Assembly (NCBI RefSeq): GCF_009766005.1 | Contig: NZ_LMUK01000023.1 | Span: forward strand, 54,528 to 113,166 | DNA: 58,639 nucleotides | Direction: 5' to 3' | Source of the DNA: Bradyrhizobium sp. S69 | GTDB taxonomy: Bacteria > Pseudomonadota > Alphaproteobacteria > Rhizobiales > Xanthobacteraceae | In this document: one piece after another, positions 50,891 through 58,528 of the stretch | Layout: every line of letters starts with the position of its first letter | Position numbering within the stretch: position 1 is the stretch's first letter | Made by a program: the position numbers and the translations under genes | The notes under the pieces: generated by a model | Seen by the model: only the letters and a program-made list of their open reading frames with translations | Databases searched by the model: none | Told to the model about the DNA's origin: nothing

Positions 50891-51164
50891 GGCGTGGCCT
50901 TCGATCTCGCTGCCGGTCGCCGTCCAGCATATCAAATCTCGCGCGTGGACAAAATGGCGATCCGGGCGCTCTCTGGCGCTGATCGTCCCGCAGCCCGGAG
51001 GACGCCACCCAACTTTCAGGCAGATCGTCGTCCGGGCCCTCGACAAATCGGCGTGCGTGAGCTGGATATCTCGAGCCGGGTGCCATATGGATCGCAGCCA
51101 GCGCGGCCGGCTCGTTCCAGTCGTGATCGTGCGACGCAAGATGCATGAGCCGGCAAGCCGATCA
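50891..51164. other. Divergent intergenic region (PaiB / MBOAT)
   Basis: A gap of about 270 bp between divergent start codons. Frames cross it on both strands but with no family features. An alternative MBOAT start lies at 51141. No repeats were recognised. Confidence 0.35.
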
Positions 51165-52589
51165 ATGACCCTCACATCGTGGCCGTTCGTGGCATTCGTC
51201 GCCGTGACGTTTGCCCTGTATTATTTGCCAATTCTACGGCAATGGCAGGTCCAGATCCTGGTGCTGGCGAGCCTGGGCTTTTACGGGGCGTTGCAGCCCC
51301 AGTTGCTGGCGTTGCTCGTCGTCGCGGTACTCGGGACTTATTTCTTCTTGAGAGTGGCGACCCCGCGACCAAACCTCGGGCTTACCGCCGGCATCGTCTT
51401 CAATCTCGGCCTGCTTGCGTTCTTCAAATACAAATTTCTGTTTATCGATGCAGCAACGCCGTCATCCCAAGCTCTTTCATACCAAGCTCTTTCATTCCAA
51501 GCTCTTTCATACCAGGACCCAGGCGCGATCGACTGGCTGTTGAGGCTTCCGCTGCCTATCGGGATTTCGTTTTTCGTGCTTCACAATATCAGTCTGCTGA
51601 TCGACCTCGGCAAGCCGGGCCGCGCGGTCCCGGCCGCAAAGGACGTCTTTCTTCACATCCTGTTCTTTCCGCAGCTCGTCGCGGGCCCGATCACGCGCAC
51701 CGAAAACTTCCTGCCGCAGATCAAGCCGAAATGGCTGGCCGATGTCGCCATCGTCGAGGCCGCCAAATGGCTGGTGGTAGGCTACTTCTTCAAGCTGTTC
51801 GTGGCCAACAACCTCAATCAAATCACCTCCAATATGGAATACCCGCTCTATGAGGCCCTGACCGCCAAGAACCGCTGGCTCTGCGTCTTTCTGTACAGCT
51901 ATCAGATCTATGCGGACTTTTTCGGCTACTCGGCGATCGCGATCGGGCTGGCGCTGCTGTTCGGTTACCGGCTGCCGAAAAACTTCAATCTTCCCTATAT
52001 TTCGACGTCCTTTGCGCAATTCTGGCGCCGCTGGCACATATCGTTTTCGACCTGGTTGCGGACCTATCTCTACATTCCCCTCGGCGGCAACCGAGAGGGA
52101 AACACGAGACTTTATTTCAACCTGATGATCGTGATGGGATTGGGAGGACTGTGGAACGGCGCTGCGATCGGCTATCTGGCGTGGGGACTGTTGCACGGCT
52201 TGTTTCTCGTGGCCGAAAGACCTCTGCTGCCGCGAATTGATACCCTTGCGACCGGCAAGCGTTGGCACGTCTTGGTCCAGTCGCTGCGCGTCGGTCTCGT
52301 TTTCTTCCTGGTTTCGATGGCGTGGATATTGTTCAAGCTGCCGAACTTCCAGCACGCCGCCGACTACCTGCATGGCATGTTCGTCGAGGCGGATATCAGC
52401 CGTCCCTATCACCTCTACAACAGCCTGGCGCTGCTATATTCATTGCCGGTGGTGCTGCAGCACGCCGTGCCGCGTCATTTTCTGGAACGCCAGCGAGCGC
52501 GTCTTGAGCCTTATCTCTATGGATTAATGGCAACGCTGATGCTGGTCGAAGCCGGACCCGCCTCACCTTTTATCTATTTTCAGTTCTAG
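51165..52589 (+). CDS. MBOAT-family membrane O-acyltransferase (AlgI/DltB-like)
   Basis: A 474-residue polytopic membrane protein. MBOAT hallmarks are FFPQLVAGPITRTENFLPQI, FAQFWRRWHISFSTWLRTYL with YIPLGGNREG, and the GLWNGAAIGYLAWGLLHGLF segment containing the conserved Asn and the invariant active-site His. It transfers acyl groups from cytoplasmic donors across the membrane to a surface polymer. A 15-bp tandem repeat (three copies, about 51467-51513) encodes a flexible Q-A-L-S-Y/F loop. ATG 51165 is chosen, with 51141 as alternative. The SGNH-type partner follows 10 bp downstream. Confidence 0.9.
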   Translation: MTLTSWPFVAFVAVTFALYYLPILRQWQVQILVLASLGFYGALQPQLLALLVVAVLGTYFFLRVATPRPNLGLTAGIVFNLGLLAFFKYKFLFIDAATPSSQALSYQALSFQALSYQDPGAIDWLLRLPLPIGISFFVLHNISLLIDLGKPGRAVPAAKDVFLHILFFPQLVAGPITRTENFLPQIKPKWLADVAIVEAAKWLVVGYFFKLFVANNLNQITSNMEYPLYEALTAKNRWLCVFLYSYQIYADFFGYSAIAIGLALLFGYRLPKNFNLPYISTSFAQFWRRWHISFSTWLRTYLYIPLGGNREGNTRLYFNLMIVMGLGGLWNGAAIGYLAWGLLHGLFLVAERPLLPRIDTLATGKRWHVLVQSLRVGLVFFLVSMAWILFKLPNFQHAADYLHGMFVEADISRPYHLYNSLALLYSLPVVLQHAVPRHFLERQRARLEPYLYGLMATLMLVEAGPASPFIYFQF

Positions 52590-52599
52590 GGCCGCCCCG

Positions 52600-53478
52600 A
52601 TGAACGCGACACCATCTGTGTGGCTTTGCAAGTTCGGCGCAACTTTCGCCGTGACCCTGGCGATCTGCTGCATCGTGCCGCGCATGTTCGACAACATCCC
52701 TATTTTTCCGCTGATCAACAGCGAACGCATACATGTTCGTATCCTGAATCACTATTTTCAGTCGCCGACGCCGACGATTGCCCTGGCCGGCAGCTCGCTG
52801 ACCGAGCGATTAAAGGAGAGCTATTTCGAGCGCCGGGATATCCGAAACGTCGGACTGGGCGGCGGCTCGCCGTTGACCGGCCTGACGGTGCTGGCGGAGA
52901 CGACCCGGAAACGACCGCCAATCATTGCGATCGAAACCAACATCATGTTGCGCGGCGTCGACCGCGAACTCGTCAGGGAATTTCACGACGTCGACCAGCC
53001 CATCGCAGCCTTTGCGCCGCTGCGCTCGCTGCTGGCATTTCATCAAATGAGGCTGGATGGGCCTGCTCCGGCTTTCGACGCAAAGCGATGTGAAGATGTT
53101 TTTCGCACACCGCCATCGCCGTCCCTGATCGGAATCAACGATACGGCATCAGTCACGGCTGCATTTGATAATCCCGCCCTCGACGATCAAGTCCAGAGCG
53201 ACGTCGCGACATTGAAGGCGCTGGTAGCGAGGCTGGAAACGGAAGGCATCAAGGTTTATCTGTACACACTGCCGACGCTGGCGGCGCTTGAACGAACGCG
53301 ATACGTCAAAACGACCCGATCGGCGCTGGCAGACGCTTTTGATGGCGCGCGATGGCTGCACCTCGACTATCCCGCCGCTGAAATGCGATGGGATGACTCC
53401 ATACACTTCAACGACAGGTCGGCAATCATCCTCGCATGCGCGCTGGAGCGCGCCCTGAATTCGAGGTCAGGAAATTAG
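52600..53478 (+). CDS. SGNH/AlgJ-like periplasmic acyltransferase partner
   Basis: A 292-residue protein with an N-terminal signal anchor (FGATFAVTLAICCIVPRMF) and a periplasmic SGNH-like domain: IALAGSSLTERL contains the candidate nucleophile Ser (65 or 66), a GGGSP turn follows near 87-91, and DDSIHFNDRS near 265-274 carries the Asp-x-x-His pair. AlgJ, DltD and PatB proteins with this layout complete acyl transfer begun by an MBOAT protein. Gene order and a 10-bp gap support one MBOAT-SGNH unit for O-acylation of a cell-surface glycan. Confidence 0.8.
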   Translation: MNATPSVWLCKFGATFAVTLAICCIVPRMFDNIPIFPLINSERIHVRILNHYFQSPTPTIALAGSSLTERLKESYFERRDIRNVGLGGGSPLTGLTVLAETTRKRPPIIAIETNIMLRGVDRELVREFHDVDQPIAAFAPLRSLLAFHQMRLDGPAPAFDAKRCEDVFRTPPSPSLIGINDTASVTAAFDNPALDDQVQSDVATLKALVARLETEGIKVYLYTLPTLAALERTRYVKTTRSALADAFDGARWLHLDYPAAEMRWDDSIHFNDRSAIILACALERALNSRSGN

Positions 53479-53625
53479 CAACAGCTGGGCGATAAGGGTT
53501 TCGCCCGCGGCGCGGTGAGCCCTTCCCTTCGAGCACTCAACCCCATGTAATAGGGCACCGGAGCGCCGAAAACCATGCTATGCTGAGCGCTGTATCCGCC
53601 TGGGCCCGTGCAGCTTGGCAGCCAC

Positions 53626-54858
53626 ATGTCCTCTTCAGACGGTTCGACCGGCGCGGCAGACCTGTCTTTCGGCAGTTCTCGCCGCAGCCTGACAAGAAAG
53701 ACCTCGCCGTTTCTGGTGCTGGCCGCCGGACTAATGGTGTTCGCCGCCGCGATCGGCGGATATCTCCTGATCACGCGCCCAACCACCTTGCGAATTGCGG
53801 TAGGACCGCCGGGCAGCGAGGACCTGAATCTCATTCAAGCGCTGGCGCAGAACTTTTCCCGCGAGAAAGGCCCGATCCGGCTCTCGCTGATCCCGACCGC
53901 GGGCCCGGTCGACAGCATCAATGTTCTCAGGGCCCATAAGGCCGACCTCGCGGTCGCGCGCGGCGACGAGGAAATGCCTGATGGCACCGACTCCGTGGCC
54001 GTCCTGCGCAAGAACGTCGTGGTGCTATGGGCCCTCGCGCGCAAGGGATCGAAGAAGAAAATCAAGGGTCTCGACGATCTGCCCGGTCATCGCATCGCCG
54101 TGGTCGGCAGAACGCAAGTCAACCTCACGCTGCTCCGCGTCATCTTGAAGGAATCCGGCGTCGATCCCGACAAGGTGACGATCGTGCAATTCAATCCCGA
54201 CCAGATCGCCGCGATGGTGAAGGACACCACGATCGATGCGTTCATGACGGTCGCTCCGCTCGACAGCAAGGTCACCTCGCAAGCCATTGCCGCGACCGCG
54301 CGCGGCAATGGTGAGCCGGTGTTTCTGCCGATCGACGTTTCCGAGGCGATCGCTTCGCGGCATCCGCTGTACGAATCCGAGGAAATTCCCGGCAGCACGT
54401 TCTCCTCATCGCCGGCTCGGCCCGGCGACAAGATTGAAACGGTCGGCGTCAGTCACCTGATCCTGGCGCCGAAAACCCTGTCCGACAGCACGGTCGCGGC
54501 ATTTACCCGGCAGCTTTTCGCCGCCAAGCCCACGCTCGCGCGGGAAATGCCGGGTGCGGCCAGGATCGAGAAGCCGGACACCGACAAGGATGCCGCCCTG
54601 CCCGCGCATCCCGGCGCCGCCGCTTATATCGACGGCAACGAACGAACCTTCATGGATAATTACAGCGACTATATCTGGGCCGCGGTGCTGCTGTTTTCCG
54701 TGCTCGGCTCGGGCGTCGCCGGGTTACGCCATTACGTCAGGCGCGACGAGCGCAAACTGACGATCCTGCATCGCGAAAAGCTGCTCGCGGCCATCAGCCT
54801 GGGTGCGGCAGATCAATTCGCTCGAAGAACTCGACGCCATGCAACGCGAGGCCGATGA
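53626..54858 (+). CDS. TAXI-family TRAP solute-binding protein, C-terminus frameshifted
   Basis: A 410-residue frame. A single TM signal anchor (about 27-50: PFLVLAAGLMVFAAAIGGYL) is followed by a TAXI-type ligand-binding domain (LRIAVGPPGSEDLNLIQALA; LAVARGDEEMPDGTDSVAVL; GHRIAVVGRTQVNLTLLRVI) and a second TM near DYIWAAVLLFSVLGSGVAGL. The end of this frame (ISLGAADQFARRTRRHATRGR) looks unnatural. A conserved-looking helical tail continues in the +1 frame from about 54803. A one-base change near 54797-54803 would restore a protein of about 465 residues. It may be a real mutation or a sequencing error. Confidence 0.8.
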   Translation: MSSSDGSTGAADLSFGSSRRSLTRKTSPFLVLAAGLMVFAAAIGGYLLITRPTTLRIAVGPPGSEDLNLIQALAQNFSREKGPIRLSLIPTAGPVDSINVLRAHKADLAVARGDEEMPDGTDSVAVLRKNVVVLWALARKGSKKKIKGLDDLPGHRIAVVGRTQVNLTLLRVILKESGVDPDKVTIVQFNPDQIAAMVKDTTIDAFMTVAPLDSKVTSQAIAATARGNGEPVFLPIDVSEAIASRHPLYESEEIPGSTFSSSPARPGDKIETVGVSHLILAPKTLSDSTVAAFTRQLFAAKPTLAREMPGAARIEKPDTDKDAALPAHPGAAAYIDGNERTFMDNYSDYIWAAVLLFSVLGSGVAGLRHYVRRDERKLTILHREKLLAAISLGAADQFARRTRRHATRGR

Positions 54859-55021
54859 ATTCTTGCGCGACACACTGCAATGCTATGACGACGGCGCGAT
54901 CGAGCAGGCGGACCTCGCCGCCTACAGCCTCGTGCTCGACCAGTTTCACAACGCCGTTGTCGACCGGCGCGCGGTGATCGGCGGCCCGGCCACCAATCTG
55001 CCGCGGATGCGCGCGGGATAG
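54803..55021 (+). pseudogene. Out-of-frame C-terminal continuation of the TAXI protein gene
   Basis: A 72-codon frame starting MRQINSLEELDAMQREADEF and continuing with an acidic helical tail (LQCYDDGAIEQADLAAYSLV; LDQFHNAVVDRRAVIGGP). The helical, low-complexity-free composition and the exact junction with the upstream frame (ISLGA / WVRQIN) suggest it is the natural C-terminus of the gene at 53626 now in another frame. It could alternatively be a separately started small protein. No Shine-Dalgarno is obvious. Confidence 0.6.
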
Positions 55022-55285
55022 TTTTAGCGTTTTCGAGCGAGTGGCGGATATCCGCGCGGCGTTCATGGCACGGCGGAAAATCTTGCCTTTGTTTCAACAA
55101 AGTTCCATCCCGACGCGCCGTGTGTCACACAAGCGAAAAATCCTGCAATGCGCGCTGGAAAAACAATTTTTTCCGGGGTGACAAGCCGGGCAATAATGGC
55201 GACAATCGGTGTGATTTGTGTCGCATGATGTCGTCACCGCGTTGTGCCTTCGCAGCTTTCGTAAAATCGTTCGGGAAAATCGTCC
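55022..55285. other. Intergenic region before the 204-aa secreted protein gene
   Basis: No gene recognised. It contains TGTGTCACACAAGCG (about 55119-55133), a small dyad (GTGTCACAC) that could be regulatory, and an AAACAATTTTTTCC run. Promoter for the gene at 55286 is expected here. Confidence 0.35.
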
Positions 55286-55900
55286 GTGATCGCTTCGCGT
55301 TTGTTCATTGTGCTGATCGCTACGACCGCCGGTTGCATGGCACTGCAACCGTCGCGCGCGATGGCGCAGTGGTGGTCGCATGCGCCGGTCGATTTCGAGG
55401 AATGCGCCGATACCGCCGACAAGGCCGCGACCAAGGAGGCCAAGGTTTCGGCGCTTGCCGAATGCAACGCGAAATTTGCCGGACGCCGCAAGCCGGGCGG
55501 CGGCTATACTTATTTCGATTTCATGCAGGACCGCAGCTTCGACATTGCCGGGCCGAACCCGACGCCGGAAGAGCAGAAGCGAATCGATCAGGAATATACC
55601 GTCTATCTCGACAACCAGCGGCGCAATAGCATCGCCGCGGCGTTCGCGGCCAAGCAGCAGGAACAACTTCAGCAGCCGCTGCAACCGGCGACGTTCCGAA
55701 GCGAAACCGAGAAGGTGCCGCTGCCGGCGGCGGCGCCCAAAAAGCGCGAGACAGTCGCTGATCTCAAGGCGCGCGCCAAAGCCGCCGAATGCGCGCGGCA
55801 TTCATTCTCCTGCGAATGGCCGCGGCTTTCGGGAGGCCTCGACGACCTGAAGAAGTTGCTGTTTGGTTCTTCGACGACAAGCAAGGCCAAGCACGGCTGA
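55286..55900 (+). CDS. Secreted protein of unknown function (204 aa)
   Basis: A 204-residue protein: signal peptide from a GTG start (MIASRLFIVLIATTAGCMAL, cut after the SRAMAQ region). The mature part has DFEECADTADKAATKEAKVS, a paired Cys near LAECNAKF and two more C-terminal cysteines (ECARHSFSCEW), plus a Gln-rich helix. No catalytic motif or known family recognised; similar short exported proteins recur in Bradyrhizobium. The cysteines suggest disulfides in the periplasm. Start GTG at 55286 is chosen because it gives a complete signal peptide. Confidence 0.65.
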   Translation: MIASRLFIVLIATTAGCMALQPSRAMAQWWSHAPVDFEECADTADKAATKEAKVSALAECNAKFAGRRKPGGGYTYFDFMQDRSFDIAGPNPTPEEQKRIDQEYTVYLDNQRRNSIAAAFAAKQQEQLQQPLQPATFRSETEKVPLPAAAPKKRETVADLKARAKAAECARHSFSCEWPRLSGGLDDLKKLLFGSSTTSKAKHG

Positions 55901-55966
55901 GGCTCACGCGATTCGCCGGCGTGTTGTCTTTCGTCGTCCTGGCGGAAGGCGGGGACACACCGGAAC

Positions 55967-56128
55967 CGTCATCCCCGGGACGAACGCGGAGCGTTCGCCC
56001 GTGAGGAGCGGCCACTTGGCCGCGTCTCGAAGGATGGCTGCACGCACTGCGCGGAACAGCATCCTTCGAGGCTCGCAAGGGCTCGCACCTCACGGGTGAA
56101 CGCAATTGCGTTCATCCCGGGGATGACG
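55967..56128. repeat. Palindromic element family P, copy E (side hairpins in both arms)
   Basis: A 162-bp element with ends CGTCATCC and GGATGACG and core CGAAGGATGG ... CATCCTTCGAG. Both arms carry the 28-bp self-complementary insert between CGTCATCC and TGAGG (GAACGCGGAGCGTTC on the left, TGAACGCAATTGCGTTCA on the right). This gives a cruciform-like layout with two extra stems. It occupies most of the 55901-56165 gap. The left flank matches copy B's right flank inverted. Confidence 0.85.
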
Positions 56129-56165
56129 TCCGTGATTTCTTCACAGGCTCCTTCGCCGGGACGAC

Positions 56166-57167
56166 TCACGCCCTGATCTGTTCCGGCGTCAGCCCGGGCG
56201 AGCCCTGGCCTGCGGCTTCGGCGCTTTTGATCAGCGCGAGGATGCGGCGTGACAGCGGAGCTTGCAGTCCGTGCCGGTCGGCGATCTCGACGATGACGCC
56301 TTGCAGATAGTCGATTTCAGTGCGGCGGCCGCGTTGCAGATCCTCCCACATCGACGAGCGCGCCTGCGGATCGATCTTCATGGTGCGCCCGAGCACCGCC
56401 TCGAAGATCGCATCCGGCAGCCGTAACAGCGACGGGGTCCAGCCCGCCGGGATCGGCGTCGACGACACCGGCCGGATGCCTTCGGCGCGGATCACAGCCA
56501 GCCCCTCCGCCATCTGGTCGGCGAACAGCCTGCGCCACGACCGCTGCGAAAGCTGCTGGCGCAGCGGTACGCCGCCCAGCGCGTTCAGCGCGTTGTTGAG
56601 ATTGACCAAGAGCTTGCCCCATTGCACGCCGTCGATATTGCCGGTCGCGCGCATCTTCAGGCCCGGCACCGACAGCCGGTCCGCGGTGCCGGCATCATCG
56701 CGCTCGATCACGATGTCGCCCGACGTGGCGCGATGAAATCGCCCCTCGCCCTGCGTCACCACATTGAACGGGACCATTCCGGCCAGCACGCGACGGCCCG
56801 GCAATCTCGCGCGCAGCACGGCGACATTGCCGACGCCGTTTTGCAGGCTGAGGACGACGGCATCGGCCGGCGCGTGCTGCGCGATCAGTTCGGCGACCTC
56901 AGCGGTATCGGCGCTTTTCACCGTCACCAGCACGACGCCGACATCGCCAAGGATTTTTGCGTCTTCCGACAGCGTCAGTTGGCTCGGTGCGATCGTTTGG
57001 TCGAAGCCCTCGATGCTGGTCAGCCGCAAGCCGTTGCCTTCGATTTCCTGGATCACGCGCGGCCTTGCCAACAACGCGACATGGCGGCCGCCCGCGGCGC
57101 ACATGCCGCCGACAAAGCAGCCGATGCTGCCGGCGCCCGCTATCCCTATCGCGCTTTCAGGCATCAT
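56166..57167 (-). CDS. 2-dehydropantoate 2-reductase-like protein (PanE/ApbA family)
   Basis: A 333-residue enzyme: IGIAGAGSIGCFVGGMCAAG (GxGxxG), LSLQNGVGNVAVLRARLPGR, GNIDGVQWGKLLVNLNNALN with catalytic Lys and Asn, and the C-terminal SSMWEDLQRGRRTEIDYLQG typical of PanE. This is the better PanE candidate of the two paralogues in the window. The start at 57167 (MMPESAIG) is chosen; the 5' region contains a near-perfect 14-15-bp repeat phrase (CCCCAAGATCTTGA then CCCCAAAATCTTGG, about 57184-57212). Confidence 0.88.
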   Translation of the reverse strand: MMPESAIGIAGAGSIGCFVGGMCAAGGRHVALLARPRVIQEIEGNGLRLTSIEGFDQTIAPSQLTLSEDAKILGDVGVVLVTVKSADTAEVAELIAQHAPADAVVLSLQNGVGNVAVLRARLPGRRVLAGMVPFNVVTQGEGRFHRATSGDIVIERDDAGTADRLSVPGLKMRATGNIDGVQWGKLLVNLNNALNALGGVPLRQQLSQRSWRRLFADQMAEGLAVIRAEGIRPVSSTPIPAGWTPSLLRLPDAIFEAVLGRTMKIDPQARSSMWEDLQRGRRTEIDYLQGVIVEIADRHGLQAPLSRRILALIKSAEAAGQGSPGLTPEQIRA

Positions 57168-57372
57168 CCCGCTTTCATTTTCTGGCCCCAAGATCTTGAC
57201 CCCAAAATCTTGGCCCAAACGGTCGTTCCTCTCGGATTTTGTTAGCAGACTTTTGCAACCGGTGCCCCTAAGGCGGCGACGGGCCCCGGCCGCCCACGGC
57301 CCCGCGCCTTGTAACCGTCATGGCGCGCCAGTATGTTTCAGGCGGTGGGGCAGGTAGCGGCAGGAGAGAACC

Positions 57373-57993
57373 ATGGGTTTACTTGACGTATTGAACGGCA
57401 TGCAGAACGGCCCGCGCGGCCCCAGCGATCCGAATGCAAAATCCAGCGGCATGTCGCCAATGACCATGGCGATCCTGGGCCTGCTGGCCTGGAAGGCGGT
57501 CAAGCATCTGACCGCCGGCAGCGGCCAGCCGGGCGCAACGCCGGCTCCCGCACCCTCCCCCGCCGGCGGCAGCACGAGCGGCGGCCTCGGCGGTGGTCTC
57601 GGTGGCGCCCTTGGCGGCGCGCTTGGTGGTGGCGGCGGACTTGGCGGCGGACTTGGCGATATCCTGAAAGGTAATCTCGGCGGCATCCTTGGCGGCGCCG
57701 CGGCGGGCAGCGTGATCAGCGGCGGGCTCGGCGACCTGCTCAAGCAATTGCAGCAGAACGGCCACGGCGAAACCGCCAATTCATGGGTGAGCCCGGGTCC
57801 GAACAAGCAGATCGCGCCCGGCGATCTCGCCAACGCGCTCGGCGCCGACCAGATCAACGGCCTGATGTCGCAAACCGGTCTATCCCGCGAGGACCTGCTC
57901 TCCGGCCTCAGCCAGCAACTGCCCGACGTGATCCACCATCTGACGCCGGACGGACGGTTGCCGACCGAAAGCGAAGTGTCGGACCGGCTTTGA
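57373..57993 (+). CDS. YidB-like DUF937 protein
   Basis: A 206-residue protein with the N-terminal MGLLDVLNGMQNGPRGPSDP, a long Gly/Leu-rich middle (GGLGGGLGGALGGALGGG) and the C-terminal NSWVSPGPNKQIAPGDLANA plus LGADQINGLMSQTGLSREDL, typical of YidB/DUF937 proteins. These helical proteins are of unknown function, often near stress genes. GGAGAG lies before the ATG at 57373. The Gly-rich stretch is a cause of in-frame repeats in the DNA. Confidence 0.9.
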   Translation: MGLLDVLNGMQNGPRGPSDPNAKSSGMSPMTMAILGLLAWKAVKHLTAGSGQPGATPAPAPSPAGGSTSGGLGGGLGGALGGALGGGGGLGGGLGDILKGNLGGILGGAAAGSVISGGLGDLLKQLQQNGHGETANSWVSPGPNKQIAPGDLANALGADQINGLMSQTGLSREDLLSGLSQQLPDVIHHLTPDGRLPTESEVSDRL

Positions 57994-58081
57994 TATCAGG
58001 CGAACCGGCACGCCCTCAAGGGCGTGCCGTGAAAGGCCCCACGCTCGAGAGCTTGTTTCTTCGCAAAAAAGGACGACGGCC

Positions 58082-58351
58082 ATGTTGTATATCTTGATTG
58101 TCGGCATCGTTGCCGGGGTTCTCGCCCGCCTGATCTCGCCAGGCCCGAACAACCCCGGTGGATTCATCCTGACCGCCGTGCTCGGCATCGTCGGAGCCTT
58201 CCTCGCCACCTTCGTCGGCCAGCTGATCGGCCATTACGGCCCGGACCAGGGCGCCGGCTTCATCACTGCGACGATCGGCGCGCTGGTGGTGCTGTTCATC
58301 TGGAACAGGCTGGTGGCCAGCCGCGTGATTCCAGATATCGGGAATAAATAA
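58082..58351 (+). CDS. GlsB/YeaQ/YmgE-family stress-response membrane protein
   Basis: An 89-residue inner-membrane protein: three hydrophobic stretches (MLYILIVGIVAGVLARLIS, GFILTAVLGIVGAFLATFVG and GFITATIGALVVLFIWNRLV) with the Gly-rich spacing of transglycosylase-associated/GlsB proteins, which respond to general stress. AGGA lies before the ATG at 58082. It stands alone, 88 bp after the YidB-like gene, and may share its transcript. Confidence 0.9.
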   Translation: MLYILIVGIVAGVLARLISPGPNNPGGFILTAVLGIVGAFLATFVGQLIGHYGPDQGAGFITATIGALVVLFIWNRLVASRVIPDIGNK

Positions 58352-58372
58352 GAACGGCTTGATCCTCGAGTT

Positions 58373-58461
58373 CGTCATGCCCGGGTTTGGCCCGGGCATC
58401 CACGACTTAGCAGCGCCGCAGTAAGTAAGACGTGGATGGCCGGGACAAGCCCGGCCATGAC
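58373..58461. repeat. Palindromic element family G, copy 2
   Basis: A 89-bp inverted repeat: ends CGTCATGCCCGGG and CCCGGCCATGAC, inner arms CATCCACGACTT and AAGACGTGGATG. Closely related to the copy at 21935-22024. It lies 22 bp after the GlsB-like stop and could act as its terminator. Confidence 0.85.
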
Positions 58462-58502
58462 TAAAGAAATGATTTACGCGCTCGCTTGGCGAAGAAGCGT
58501 AG

Positions 58503-58528
58503 CCCGGATGAGCGGAGCGACATCCGGG
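58503..58528. repeat. CCCGGATG palindrome
   Basis: CCCGGATG (58503-58510) and CATCCGGG (58521-58528) form an 8-bp perfect stem around AGCGGAGCGA. Hairpins of this sequence are common dispersed intergenic units in the Bradyrhizobium group. The remaining sequence to the end of the window contains no recognised gene. Confidence 0.6.
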
